Origin: Iodobacter fluviatilis
GTDB taxonomy: Bacteria > Pseudomonadota > Gammaproteobacteria > Burkholderiales > Chitinibacteraceae
DNA: 64,000 nucleotides
Assembly (NCBI RefSeq): GCF_900451195.1
Contig: NZ_UGHR01000001.1
Span: 1-64,000, forward strand
Direction of reading: 5' to 3'
Below the pieces are notes generated by a model. It worked only from the letters and a program-made list of their open reading frames with translations, had not been told where the DNA came from and made no database searches. Both the position numbers and the translations under genes were made by a program. Shown one piece after another: positions 34,217-42,102 of this stretch; position 1 is the first letter of the stretch, and the number at the start of each line of letters is the position of its first letter.

Positions 34217-34371
34217 AAATCCCCCCTAGCCCCCCTTTTTCAAAGGGGGGAACTGGTACATCAAACTAATGCAAATGCTAATGTCCCGAGTGGGGCGCTT
34301 TGGCCATTTAGCGTGGCATTAACGCTGTAGCTTCCCCCTTTGTAAAAGGGGGATTGAGGGGGATTTTCTTG
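34217..34371. repeat. Paired C5T3/A3G5 palindromes, MITE-like (pair 1)
   Basis: The left unit is AAATCCCCCCTAGC plus a CCCCCCTTT-TTC-AAAGGGGGG hairpin. About 80 bases later comes the inverted unit, a CCCCCTTT-GTA-AAAGGGGG hairpin plus ATTGAGGGGGATTTT. The outer ends are inverted repeats of about 36 bases. It sits between the two GT2 paralogs, directly after the stop codon of the second. Confidence 0.85.
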
Positions 34372-34375
34372 CTGT

Positions 34376-35182
34376 TTAATCCCACTTCCCCATTCCCAGC
34401 AGGCGTTTGATTTTACGGGTGAAGCTGACGGGTAGGGCAAATGATAAGCAGGCTTTGCTGATTTTTACCAAAGATCGTGGGGTGTAATCAAAATAACGCC
34501 ACAGCAGCTTGATGCGCATCGCCTGCTGCTGGCGGCGGCGGCTCATGGAAATGCCCGCGTCGTTGTACTCGCTGCGGGTCAGCACCTCGGCCAGATTAGC
34601 CGTTTGATAATGCGCCACAAAGCGCCAGAAATACGCAAAGTCTTCTGCAGCTTTACAGTCAGTTGGATAAAGCCCCAGCGCTTTTACTCCCGCCGCTCTG
34701 AACATCACTGAGGGGTGAGTAAAGGCATTGTCGTCGTGCATCTGGCGCAGGATTTCATTGTGCTTCTGAGGCTGATTAATCGTAAAACGATCGCCGCTGG
34801 CATCAAAAAACATCACCGCGCTGCCTAATAAATACAGATCCGGGTGGCTGTCTAAAAAAGCGATTTGTTTGGCAAAGCGCTCCGGCGCGCACAGGTCATC
34901 GCAATCTAAGCGGGCAATATATTCATATTCCGCTTCAATAATCGCTTGCAGGCCGGTATTGAGCGCATGCTCGATGCCCTGATTGTGCGGCAAATAAATA
35001 AAGTGCAACTCGCCATCCGCCCGCCAGACTTTTGCACAAGCCGCTTCATCAATACGCTGCCTGCTACTGCCATCGTCCACAATAAATGCATCAATCTGCT
35101 CGTGTGCCCCGATAGAGGCCAAAGACGCAGCAAGGCCCTGTGGATTATTAAAGTGCGGAATAAGTAAGGCCGTGCGGTTCAT
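34376..35182 (-). CDS. Glycosyltransferase family 2, paralog 2
   Basis: 268 residues, a GT-A enzyme with LLIPHFNNPQGL, IVDDGSSRQ and the ARLDCDDLCAPERF metal-binding region. It is a tandem duplicate of the downstream GT2 gene, with the same length and shared blocks throughout, and the pair is separated by a palindromic repeat element. Both probably add sugars to the same surface glycan. The C-terminus is basic and hydrophobic, suggesting membrane contact. No strong Shine-Dalgarno site is seen. Confidence 0.88.
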   Translation of the reverse strand: MNRTALLIPHFNNPQGLAASLASIGAHEQIDAFIVDDGSSRQRIDEAACAKVWRADGELHFIYLPHNQGIEHALNTGLQAIIEAEYEYIARLDCDDLCAPERFAKQIAFLDSHPDLYLLGSAVMFFDASGDRFTINQPQKHNEILRQMHDDNAFTHPSVMFRAAGVKALGLYPTDCKAAEDFAYFWRFVAHYQTANLAEVLTRSEYNDAGISMSRRRQQQAMRIKLLWRYFDYTPRSLVKISKACLSFALPVSFTRKIKRLLGMGKWD

Positions 35183-35434
35183 CGAAGCGCTTTGTGCAAA
35201 GTGAGGGCGCTATTTTAGCGGGTTTTATAGCTGGGCGTGCTGAGGTGAAATGTAAATTGGGCGGATTTGCCAGCGAGGGGTTTCAGTTTGATGATGTGAT
35301 TCGTTTTATGATTGCCCTGCGAATAAAGACATTTGAATGGAATACGGGGACTCAGCGCATCATTACAGCCCCAATGGGCTGTTTAATCTGCAGTGAATTG
35401 AGTTAATCAACATACCACTATTTGGATTTACCCA

Positions 35435-35890
35435 ATGCGGCGTCGCCCATCTGCACGTTTACTGGTGTTGTCACCAGAAAATCATATTTTATTATTTCAC
35501 TTTGTTTTTACAAAGGGAGCTTTGGCAGGGAAGTCCTATTGGGCCACCCCTGGAGGGGGCGTTGAAGATAATGAGAGTTTTGCAGAAGCTGCTGCGCGGG
35601 AATTTGCTGAAGAAATTGGTCCGCACAAGTACTCAATTAGCCAGGAAATTGCCCAGCTGGAATTTATGATGAAATTGCCGGATGGCGAATCTGTGGTTTC
35701 GGATGAGCGATATTTTATTGTGCGAATGGATAAAGTTGCTCCTAGTCGTGCGCTTTGGAGTGAATTGGAAATGGAAGTGATGAAGCAACACCGCTGGTGG
35801 ACGCCAGAGGAGCTAGCGCTGACAGACGAGATTGTTTTTCCGGAGAATTTGTTGGAAATGTTAAAAAACAGAGTGTTATCCGTAAGCTAA
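35435..35890 (+). CDS. Nudix hydrolase
   Basis: 151 residues with a full Nudix box: GGGVEDNE followed by the REFAEEIG core, the metal-binding Glu residues in place. Nudix enzymes cleave nucleoside diphosphates linked to another group. The short size and the N-terminal RPSARLLVLSPENHILLF are like the general housecleaning type; substrate is not predictable. It ends eight bases before the stop of the convergent soxR gene. The 252 bases upstream hold no gene I can support. Confidence 0.88.
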   Translation: MRRRPSARLLVLSPENHILLFHFVFTKGALAGKSYWATPGGGVEDNESFAEAAAREFAEEIGPHKYSISQEIAQLEFMMKLPDGESVVSDERYFIVRMDKVAPSRALWSELEMEVMKQHRWWTPEELALTDEIVFPENLLEMLKNRVLSVS

Positions 35891-35897
35891 AATGCCT

Positions 35898-36362
35898 TTA
35901 CTCCTTCAGAGCCAAATCAGCAGCATGATCTCCCATTAAAAATCGTGGCCCGGTGCCAAGATGGCGGGCTTGGTCGTCGTGGTTATAAAGCTTGCATTTT
36001 TGTAGTGATAAACAGCCACAGCCTATGCATGAATCTAATTGTGTTTGCAGTGCGCTTAGCGCGTCTATCTTTGCTTGCAGCATCGGTCGCCAGGATTCTG
36101 AAAGCTGCGCCCAGTCCTCAAGCGTTGGTGTTCTTTGCTGCGGCAGAGAGGCGAGAGCGGTGGCGATGTCCTCAAGACTTAGCCCCACATTTTGCGCGAC
36201 GCGAATAAAAGCGACCCTGCGCAGCACTTCTCTTGGAAACTGCCGGGTTTGCCCATTGCTGCGCACGCTGCTGATTAAGCCCTTGCTCTCGTAAAAACGC
36301 AGTGCACTGGCTTTCACACCTGAGCGTTTAGCCAGAGTGCCGATAGAAATCAGAGTGGTCAT
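35898..36362 (-). CDS. soxR: Redox-sensitive MerR-family regulator SoxR
   Basis: 154 residues: a MerR helix-turn-helix (residues 5-45), dimer helix, and C-terminal iron-sulfur motif C112-x2-C115-x-C117-x5-C123 (CIGCGCLSLQKC), the exact SoxR spacing for a [2Fe-2S] cluster. SoxR activates target promoters when the cluster is oxidised by redox-cycling compounds. It is divergent from a VOC-family gene whose promoter has the 19-bp spacer typical of MerR targets. No soxS gene is seen nearby, in line with SoxR controlling targets directly outside enterics. Confidence 0.93.
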   Translation of the reverse strand: MTTLISIGTLAKRSGVKASALRFYESKGLISSVRSNGQTRQFPREVLRRVAFIRVAQNVGLSLEDIATALASLPQQRTPTLEDWAQLSESWRPMLQAKIDALSALQTQLDSCIGCGCLSLQKCKLYNHDDQARHLGTGPRFLMGDHAADLALKE

Positions 36363-36383
36363 GAAAAATGCTCCAAAACAGGC

Positions 36384-36414
36384 TTGACTTAAAGTTTACT
36401 TTAACTTGCATAGT
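36384..36414 (+). promoter_or_regulatory. SoxR-type promoter/operator of the VOC gene
   Basis: -35 TTGACT (36384-36389) and -10 CATAGT (36409-36414) are 19 bp apart, the overlong spacer used by MerR-family activators. The spacer contains the palindrome TTAAAGT-TT-ACTTTAA with perfect 7-bp arms. It lies between divergent soxR and the VOC gene. Confidence 0.7.
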
Positions 36415-36448
36415 GGTATGGCATTTAAATTAATCAGGAGTGAGCATC

Positions 36449-36898
36449 ATGGAACAAGCGTATCTGGAGCATGCCAATATCACCGTGAGTGATCTGGACA
36501 GGGCCGTGCGTTTTATACAAATCGCTATCCCCAGTTGGAAAATCCGCGGCAGAGGCAAAATGGACTGGTTTGGGGCGGAAATCGACTGGCTGCATATCGG
36601 CGATGATTTTGCCTATATCGCCTTGCAAAGTGGTGGAACCGGGGAAGGGCCAAGCTGGAAAACCCATTTGGTCGGCGTAAAGCACCTCGGCTTTGTGGTA
36701 CCGAATTTAAAACAGACCATGCAAAACCTGGAAAACGCGGGTTTTAGGCTGGATCACGCGGGAGGGCGCGATACTTATCGGGATAGCGCTTACTTTATGC
36801 TGGGGGAGGATCTTCAGTTTGAGTTTGTTGAATATACATCGCAGTTAGCAGAGCAGCGTAATGGCTATGCCAGCACTGATGCGTTGCAGGTGAGCTAG
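36449..36898 (+). CDS. VOC (glyoxalase/bleomycin resistance) superfamily protein
   Basis: 149 residues with two beta-alpha-beta-beta-beta units of the vicinal-oxygen-chelate fold (LEHANITVSDLDRAVRF at the start, KHLGFVVPNLKQTMQNL at about 75). Metal ligands may be the first His, a second-unit His and Glu residues near QFEFVEY. Such proteins act as glyoxalases, dioxygenases or drug-binding proteins. Since SoxR appears to control it, a detoxifying role against redox-active compounds is likely. AGGAG lies nine bases before the chosen ATG; a GTG nine bases upstream is the alternative. Confidence 0.85.
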   Translation: MEQAYLEHANITVSDLDRAVRFIQIAIPSWKIRGRGKMDWFGAEIDWLHIGDDFAYIALQSGGTGEGPSWKTHLVGVKHLGFVVPNLKQTMQNLENAGFRLDHAGGRDTYRDSAYFMLGEDLQFEFVEYTSQLAEQRNGYASTDALQVS

Positions 36899-36900
36899 GA

Positions 36901-36941
36901 AAAAATTGGCTTAGCCTTGAAGCTCACTTCAAGGCTAAGCC
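36901..36941 (-). terminator. Terminator between VOC and pirin genes
   Basis: Perfect 15-bp stem GGCTTAGCCTTGAAG/CTTCAAGGCTAAGCC with loop CTCA. On the minus strand AATTTTTTCC follows, so it mainly ends the pirin gene. Confidence 0.85.
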
Positions 36942-36973
36942 GGTCTATTCATTTTTAGAGCCCAGCTTTGTCC

Positions 36974-37831
36974 TTACAACCGCCCCAATCTCCCCGCCCT
37001 AAAATCCATCACCGCCTGCGAGATCTCCTCCTGCGTATTCATCACAAATGGCCCGTATTGCACGATAGGCTCTTTGAGCGGCTGGCCAGCAAATAGCAAT
37101 ACGCGGCTGGCGGCGGGGCTTTGGATGCGGATGCCGTCGCTCTCCGCATCGTTGGCAAAGATGGCCAGTTGCTCGCTACCAACCGCACGGCCTTCAACCG
37201 CCACATCGCCGCGATAAATATAGATAAAGGCATTGTGTCCGGCCGGGATGGCTTGGCTAAATTCGCTGCCTGCGGGCAGATGCACATCTAAATACAGTGC
37301 CTGGGTGGCTGCTTTTTCCACTAGGCCTTTGGTGCCGTGGCTTTGGCCTGCGATCACATGCACCGCCACACCGGCATCGGTGATGACACTGGGCACGGTT
37401 TTAAAATCCTGGTACCAGGGTGCGCACATTTTTTCTGTTGCGGGCAGGTTAAGCCACAGCTGAAAGCCTTCCATGCGGCCGTTTTCCTGCTCGGGCATTT
37501 CGGAATGCACCACGCCGCTGGCGGCGCTCATCCATTGCACCCCGCCGTTTTCTAACAGGCCTTCATGACCCGCGCTGTCTTTGTGGCGCATTTTGCCTGC
37601 GATCATATAGGTGACAGTTTCAAAGCCACGGTGGGGATGCTCTGGAAAACCGGCTAGATAATCTTGCGGATCGTCGCTTTTAAAGGCGTCCAGCATTAAA
37701 AAGGGGTCGAGTCTTTGTTGCAAAGATTGGGTGAGCGCACGGTTAATTTTGACCCCGGCACCTTCCATCACGGCGCGGCCCTGTACGATTTTTTCTAAAC
37801 TGCGTGGACGGCTTACTCGTTCGGTGTTCAT
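36974..37831 (-). CDS. Pirin family protein
   Basis: 285 residues of the bicupin pirin fold. The N-terminal cupin has HPHRGFETVTYM and the later His/Glu ligands (VVHSEM), which bind a single iron. Bacterial pirins include quercetin 2,3-dioxygenases and redox-linked regulators; the precise role here is open. The ATG used has GGAGAG upstream; a longer frame adds nine residues without a site. It lies 59 bases downstream of azoR on the same strand, so they may be co-transcribed. Confidence 0.9.
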   Translation of the reverse strand: MNTERVSRPRSLEKIVQGRAVMEGAGVKINRALTQSLQQRLDPFLMLDAFKSDDPQDYLAGFPEHPHRGFETVTYMIAGKMRHKDSAGHEGLLENGGVQWMSAASGVVHSEMPEQENGRMEGFQLWLNLPATEKMCAPWYQDFKTVPSVITDAGVAVHVIAGQSHGTKGLVEKAATQALYLDVHLPAGSEFSQAIPAGHNAFIYIYRGDVAVEGRAVGSEQLAIFANDAESDGIRIQSPAASRVLLFAGQPLKEPIVQYGPFVMNTQEEISQAVMDFRAGRLGRL

Positions 37832-37890
37832 GGTGTCTCTCCATTTATTTGTGTGCAAACAAAACCCAATCTTTTTCTCAGAGCTGAGCC

Positions 37891-38490
37891 TTAAGCCACA
37901 GCCAGCTCAATCTCGCTATGGGCCTGGCTGATGCCTTTGCTTTGCATTTCATCGCCCATATTCAGGCCTTCGGCGTAGATAAATTCCACATCTTTCATGC
38001 CTAAAAAACCTAAAACGGTGCGCATATAGTCGGCGATGGTGTCGCCTGCGGTGCCGCGATGTACGCCGCCACGGGTAAGCACGACATAAACTTGTTTGCC
38101 TGTTAGTAAGCCTTCCGGGCCATTGGCGCCATATTTAAAGGTGACGCCAGCGCGGGCAATGGCGTCGATCCAGTTTTTAAGCTGGGCGGTAATGCCAAAG
38201 TTATACATCGGCGCGGCGATGATTAAAGTGTCGGCAGCTTGCACTTCAGCGATCAGGGCATCGTTCTTGGCAACGCTGGCTGCTTGCTCTGTGCTACGTG
38301 CTTCAGCGGCGGTCATTAAGGCGCCTAATGTGGCTTCATCCAGCACCGGATGCGGGTTGGTGGCTAAATCACGCAGCACCAGTTTGGAGCCTGCATTGCC
38401 AGCGAGCAGTTTTTCAGCCAGCACATTGGCAAGCTGAGTAGAAAAAGCACCGTTGCTGCGTGCGCTGGAGTTGATTTGTAAGATGTTCAT
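37891..38490 (-). CDS. azoR: FMN-dependent NADH-azoreductase
   Basis: 199 residues, the standard AzoR length. Flavodoxin-like fold: [15 protein letters not shown] at the N-terminus binds FMN phosphate, and [16 protein letters not shown] is the conserved flavin and dimer loop. The enzyme reduces azo bonds and quinones with NADH in the cytoplasm. It is divergent from a LysR-family gene with a strong palindrome between them, a common control arrangement for azoR genes. Confidence 0.93.
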   Translation of the reverse strand: MNILQINSSARSNGAFSTQLANVLAEKLLAGNAGSKLVLRDLATNPHPVLDEATLGALMTAAEARSTEQAASVAKNDALIAEVQAADTLIIAAPMYNFGITAQLKNWIDAIARAGVTFKYGANGPEGLLTGKQVYVVLTRGGVHRGTAGDTIADYMRTVLGFLGMKDVEFIYAEGLNMGDEMQSKGISQAHSEIELAVA

Positions 38491-38573
38491 GGCTTGATCT
38501 CTTCTGTGCTGCGTTGGAATGACGCTAATGTAACCTCCTCAATAAATGGGCAGAAGACCATAAAATGGATAGT

Positions 38574-38595
38574 ATTGTTCCATAGGTGGAACAAT
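38574..38595. promoter_or_regulatory. LysR-type palindromic operator
   Basis: Perfect inverted repeat ATTGTTCCA-TAGG-TGGAACAAT (9-bp arms) containing the T-N11-A LysR pattern. Its right arm reaches into the first ATG of the LysR gene, so binding would also repress that gene, or the true start is the ATG at 38603 or 38606. Confidence 0.7.
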
Positions 38596-39502
38596 GGCAG
38601 AGATGATGAAGATTGAAGCAAATGATTTAGTGCTTTTTGCCCGTGTGGTGGAGTGCGGTAGTTTTAGCAAAGCGGCCGGGCGTATCGGCCTGCCAAAATC
38701 AACCGTATCGCGGCGGATTGCCAATATGGAAACAGTACTGGGCGAGCGGCTGTTAACCCGCAGCACGCGCAAGCTGATGCTCACCGAGTTTGGCCAGCAT
38801 GTGCTGGATCATGCTCAGCAAATTGCCAGCGAAGTGGATGCGGCAGTTGCTTTGGTAGAGCACAGGCAGGCAGAGCCAAGCGGCTTACTGCGGATCTCTT
38901 TGCCGGGGGATATGGGGGGCTGGGATATGAATAGTTTTTTAAGCGACTTCAGCAAGCGTTATCCGCTGATCCGCTTTGAGATTGATATCTCGCCGCGCAG
39001 GGTGGATATCCTAGGCGAAAACTTTGATCTGGCGATCAGAATCGGCGAGCTGCCCAGCGATGCTCATTTGTCTGCGCGGCGGCTGGCTTTGTTTGGCTCG
39101 GGCCTTTATGCCTCGCCACAATATATTGCTCAGCGTGGTTTGCCCGAGCATCCAGGGCAACTTGCCGAGCATGACACGCTGGCTGTACTCAGCCGCCAAG
39201 GGGGCGCCATGCCCTGGGTATTGCAGCAGGGTAAAACACAGCATCACTTTCAGCCTGTGGCCAAATTCAGTATTAATTCGCCTCAGCTACTGGTGCGCTT
39301 GGCGTGTCAGGGTATGGGCGTGCTGGCGGTGACTGAATCGTTTGCTAGGCCCTATTTGCAGGAGGGCAAATTAGTGCGCATTTTGCCTGATTGGTGTTTA
39401 CCAGCCGTGCCCGCGTGGGCGGTTTTTCCTGAGCGCCGGTTGATGCCTGCTAAAACAAGGGTGTTTTTAGACCAGTTAGAGCAGGTTTTACAAACGAAAT
39501 AG
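38594..39502 (+). CDS. LysR-family transcriptional regulator
   Basis: 302 residues: a winged helix-turn-helix (FARVVECGSFSKAAGRIGLPKSTVSRR) and a periplasmic-binding-like effector domain, with the sequence pattern of the CrgA/AaeR-like group. It most likely controls the divergent azoR gene and perhaps pirin. Start is uncertain: the first ATG lies within the right arm of the operator palindrome, while ATGs nine and twelve bases later would clear it. Inducer is unknown. Confidence 0.9.
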   Translation: MAEMMKIEANDLVLFARVVECGSFSKAAGRIGLPKSTVSRRIANMETVLGERLLTRSTRKLMLTEFGQHVLDHAQQIASEVDAAVALVEHRQAEPSGLLRISLPGDMGGWDMNSFLSDFSKRYPLIRFEIDISPRRVDILGENFDLAIRIGELPSDAHLSARRLALFGSGLYASPQYIAQRGLPEHPGQLAEHDTLAVLSRQGGAMPWVLQQGKTQHHFQPVAKFSINSPQLLVRLACQGMGVLAVTESFARPYLQEGKLVRILPDWCLPAVPAWAVFPERRLMPAKTRVFLDQLEQVLQTK

Positions 39503-39851
39503 AGCCGTGTGGGATGGATGCGCTGGTTTATTTCGCTTTGTTATTAGCCAGCTAGGTGAAATTTCGTCTTATCAATCTATTCACGATCAAAAATTTGAAG
39601 ATGAGCGCTTATTCCGTGTTTTATATAAGACGCTGTCATTTCTAAGGTTTACAATATTTTATTAGGGTTTTTGTAAGCTTTAAAAGGTAATAAATTTGGT
39701 GCTATATTTCTTTGCTTGTAAAAATATTGACTGTATAAAACGTGCCAGGCAGTATGGAACAGATTATTTTTAAGTGAAGGTTTTATTGCTCAAAAAGGGC
39801 CGGCTATGCCCTGTGAGATGCAATGTTTTTTTTAATCAAAAAGGATCAAAA
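39503..39851. other. Leader region of the Ter locus
   Basis: About 349 AT-rich bases between the LysR gene and the first terD gene. A reading frame from 39774 would extend the TerD protein by 26 residues, but the extension has no family similarity. A candidate promoter lies at 39712-39739. No other gene is seen. Confidence 0.5.
39712..39739 (+). promoter_or_regulatory. Candidate sigma-70 promoter of the first terD gene
   Basis: TTGCTT, 16 bases, TATAAA, in AT-rich DNA about 110 bases before the terD start. An alternative is TTGACT at 39728 with CAGTAT 17 bases later. Only sequence likeness supports it. Confidence 0.4.
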
Positions 39852-40430
39852 ATGGCTATTTCATTAAACAAAGGCGGCAATGTTTCTCTGTCTAAAACCG
39901 AGCCGGGCCTGAAGTCGATTCTGCTGGGCCTGGGTTGGGATGCTCGCTCTACCGATGGCGCTGATTTCGATCTGGATGCTACCGCATTTTTGCTGGCCGA
40001 CAATGGCAAAGTGCGCAGCGATGCTGATTTCATTTTTTACAATCAGCTGAAATCAAGCTGCGGCTCAGTAGAGCACACTGGCGATAATCGCACGGGTGCA
40101 GGGGACGGCGATGATGAGGCGCTTAAAATTAATCTGGAAAAAGTGCCTGCAGATGTCACACGTATTGCCGTGTGCGTCACCATTCACGAGGCAGATAAGC
40201 GTAAGCAAAACTTTGGTCAGGTGAAAGACGCATTTATGCGGGTAGTTAATCTGGATAATAATGTAGAAATCGTGCGCTTTGATTTATCAGAAGACTACAG
40301 TACCGAAACCGCCATGATTTTTGGTGAAGTGTATCGCCACAATGCCGAGTGGAAGTTCAAAGCGGTAGGTCAGGGTTTTGCGGGTGGTCTTGGTCCTCTG
40401 TGTGCACAGTTTGGTATTTCAGCCAGCTAA
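39852..40430 (+). CDS. TerD family protein 1
   Basis: 192 residues, one TerD domain, starting at the conserved [15 protein letters not shown]. The calcium-binding stretch [13 protein letters not shown] (residues about 79-91) is intact, with [10 protein letters not shown] and [13 protein letters not shown] blocks as in TerD/TerE. TerD proteins bind calcium and are thought to assemble at the inner membrane as part of a stress-sensing complex first found as tellurite resistance. AAGGATC lies just upstream of the ATG. It is first of a long same-strand cluster. Confidence 0.93.
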   Translation: MAISLNKGGNVSLSKTEPGLKSILLGLGWDARSTDGADFDLDATAFLLADNGKVRSDADFIFYNQLKSSCGSVEHTGDNRTGAGDGDDEALKINLEKVPADVTRIAVCVTIHEADKRKQNFGQVKDAFMRVVNLDNNVEIVRFDLSEDYSTETAMIFGEVYRHNAEWKFKAVGQGFAGGLGPLCAQFGISAS

Positions 40431-40441
40431 TTTACGGCTTG

Positions 40442-40474
40442 CCTGGCTTTACTGATTTATAGAGTAAGGCCAGG
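40442..40474 (+). repeat. Hairpin between terD genes
   Basis: CCTGGCTTTACT pairs with AGTAAGGCCAGG (11 of 12 pairs plus one G-U) in the 118-base gap. No T-tract, so a processing or stability element is likelier than a terminator. Confidence 0.55.
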
Positions 40475-40548
40475 TGATTGCTGGATTGGCTTTGCATGCT
40501 TTTCTTGTTTTTCCGCCTGCTAATGGCGATTTTTGTAAGGATAAACTT

Positions 40549-41190
40549 ATGGCAGTGACCCTCAAAAAAGGCCAGGGGATTAGTCTCAAAAAAAACGAGA
40601 ACGATCTCTCTATGGTAACCATTGGTTTGGGCTGGGATATTCGGGAAGAAAAGAAAGGCTTTTTAGGCGGTTTGTTTGCTAAAAAAGAAGCTGAGTACGA
40701 TTTGGATGTGGTCGCTTTTCTCTGTGGTGCTGATGGCAAAGTGCAGAATTTTGGCAGTACAGAAGGCGGGCGTTCTACTCTGGTTGGCGGTGATATCATC
40801 TTTTTTAACTCGATGCGCCATCATTCCGGCCAGATCTGGATGACGGGTGATAACCGTACTGGCGCAGGCGAGGGTGATGATGAGCAGGTGATCGTTAAGC
40901 TGAATGATTTGCCTGAGCAATATGCAAAAGTGGTGTTTGTAGTACAAATTTATAATGGTCAGGAAAACGGCCAAAGCTTTGGCAAAGTACAAAATGCTTT
41001 TATTCGCGCTGAAGATGGCAAGGGCCAGGAAATGGCGCGTTTTGATTTATCTGGTGGCGCGCAATATGAAAACTGCCGCTCTATGCTGTTTGCAGAATTA
41101 GTCCGCGAAGCGGGCGGCTGGAAATTCAACGCCATCGGCGCGCCATCGCAATCAGATTCATTTGTAGAGTGGCTTAAACAATACAGCTGA
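40549..41190 (+). CDS. TerD family protein 2
   Basis: 213 residues, one TerD domain. Compared with protein 1 it has an insertion after the first strand (EEKKGFLGGLFAKKEAE, residues about 29-45), a feature of the TerF/TerX-like subgroup. The acidic stretch [13 protein letters not shown] is intact. The start MAVTLKKGQGISL follows AAGGATAAACTT. The C-terminus ends in a short helix (FVEWLKQYS), resembling the end of the AIM24-like protein in this locus. Confidence 0.92.
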   Translation: MAVTLKKGQGISLKKNENDLSMVTIGLGWDIREEKKGFLGGLFAKKEAEYDLDVVAFLCGADGKVQNFGSTEGGRSTLVGGDIIFFNSMRHHSGQIWMTGDNRTGAGEGDDEQVIVKLNDLPEQYAKVVFVVQIYNGQENGQSFGKVQNAFIRAEDGKGQEMARFDLSGGAQYENCRSMLFAELVREAGGWKFNAIGAPSQSDSFVEWLKQYS

Positions 41191-41213
41191 GGATGTGCTG
41201 ATTGATTCGGTAG

Positions 41214-41270
41214 CGTCATTCCTGCAATGCCTGTCGTCCTGTATTTGTGCCGGGCTGATCGGGAATGACG
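41214..41270. repeat. REP-like inverted repeat
   Basis: CGTCATTCC and GGAATGACG (exact complements, 9 bp) enclose 39 bases in the terD2-terY gap. The CGTCATTCC motif is typical of dispersed palindromes in many proteobacteria. Confidence 0.65.
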
Positions 41271-41301
41271 ATCCAATCCGTGCTTCCCATAAGAGAAAAT
41301 C

Positions 41302-41940
41302 ATGAGCCGACGTCTTCCCGTTTATATCCTTCTTGATACCTCCGGCTCTATGCGTGGCGAGCCCATTCACTCGGTGAATGTGGGGCTGCAAGCCATGCTC
41401 AGTGCACTTCGGCAGGACCCCTACGCTTTAGAAAGTGTAGCGCTGTCGATTATTACGTTTGATTTAGAAGCGCGCGAATATCTGCCTTTAACACCGCTGG
41501 CCGATGTTCAGCTGCAGGAAGTGAGCTCCCCCGATGCCGGTGCCACCTTTATGGGCGCGGCATTGGAGCTACTGCTTGAGTGTGTGGAGCGCGATGTTAA
41601 AAAGAGCAGCGAAGATGAAAAAGGCGACTGGCGGCCACTGATGTTTCTAATGACCGATGGCAGCCCCTCTGATCTGCATGCTTACAGGCAAGCCATCCCT
41701 GCGATTAAGCAGTGCCAGTTTGGGGCCATGATTGCTTGCGCTGCTGGCCCCAAAGCCAAGCAAGAGTATTTGCTGGAGCTGACCGATCGCGTGGTGACGC
41801 TGGATACCATGGATGCTTCGGCGTTTTCTGGCTTTTTTAAATGGGTTTCTGCCAGCGTGGCCGTGGGCAGCAGTAGTGCAGGTGTTAGCAGCGATGTGGC
41901 TTTGCCGCCTCCACCACCGGAAATTCATTTGGTTCTGTAG
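41302..41940 (+). CDS. terY: TerY-type von Willebrand factor A domain protein
   Basis: 212 residues, almost wholly a VWA domain. The metal-ion-dependent adhesion site is DTSGSMRG near the N-terminus, with Thr in GATFMG and Asp in MTDGSPSD completing the MIDAS. A short Pro-rich tail (PPPPPEIH) ends the protein. In Ter systems TerY works with a PP2C phosphatase and a kinase, both encoded just downstream. No signal peptide, so it is cytoplasmic. RBS is weak (AGAGAAAATC). Confidence 0.92.
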   Translation: MSRRLPVYILLDTSGSMRGEPIHSVNVGLQAMLSALRQDPYALESVALSIITFDLEAREYLPLTPLADVQLQEVSSPDAGATFMGAALELLLECVERDVKKSSEDEKGDWRPLMFLMTDGSPSDLHAYRQAIPAIKQCQFGAMIACAAGPKAKQEYLLELTDRVVTLDTMDASAFSGFFKWVSASVAVGSSSAGVSSDVALPPPPPEIHLVL

Positions 41941-41982
41941 GACGGGTGAAACCCCAGTCTTATCACATTAAGGATTTGTACC

Positions 41983-42008
41983 GTAGGAGCGGCTAAAGCC
42001 GCTCCTAC
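41983..42008. repeat. REP-like hairpin
   Basis: Perfect 11-bp stem GTAGGAGCGGC/GCCGCTCCTAC with loop TAAA, of a kind found dispersed in pseudomonads and relatives. Copies of a GGGTGAAACCC motif flank it (41944 and 42035). Confidence 0.75.
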
Positions 42009-42102
42009 AAAAACATCGCGTTTTTTCTTAAATCGATAGGATTGGGTGAAACCCACCATACGAGCTATTCGTAGTAAGGCCTGTTATTAAACGAGCAAAA
42101 CC

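Noticed and set aside
35194..35406. 70-codon frame between the GT2 and Nudix genes
   Set aside because: No ribosome-binding site and no recognised motif; possible remnant but not supportable.
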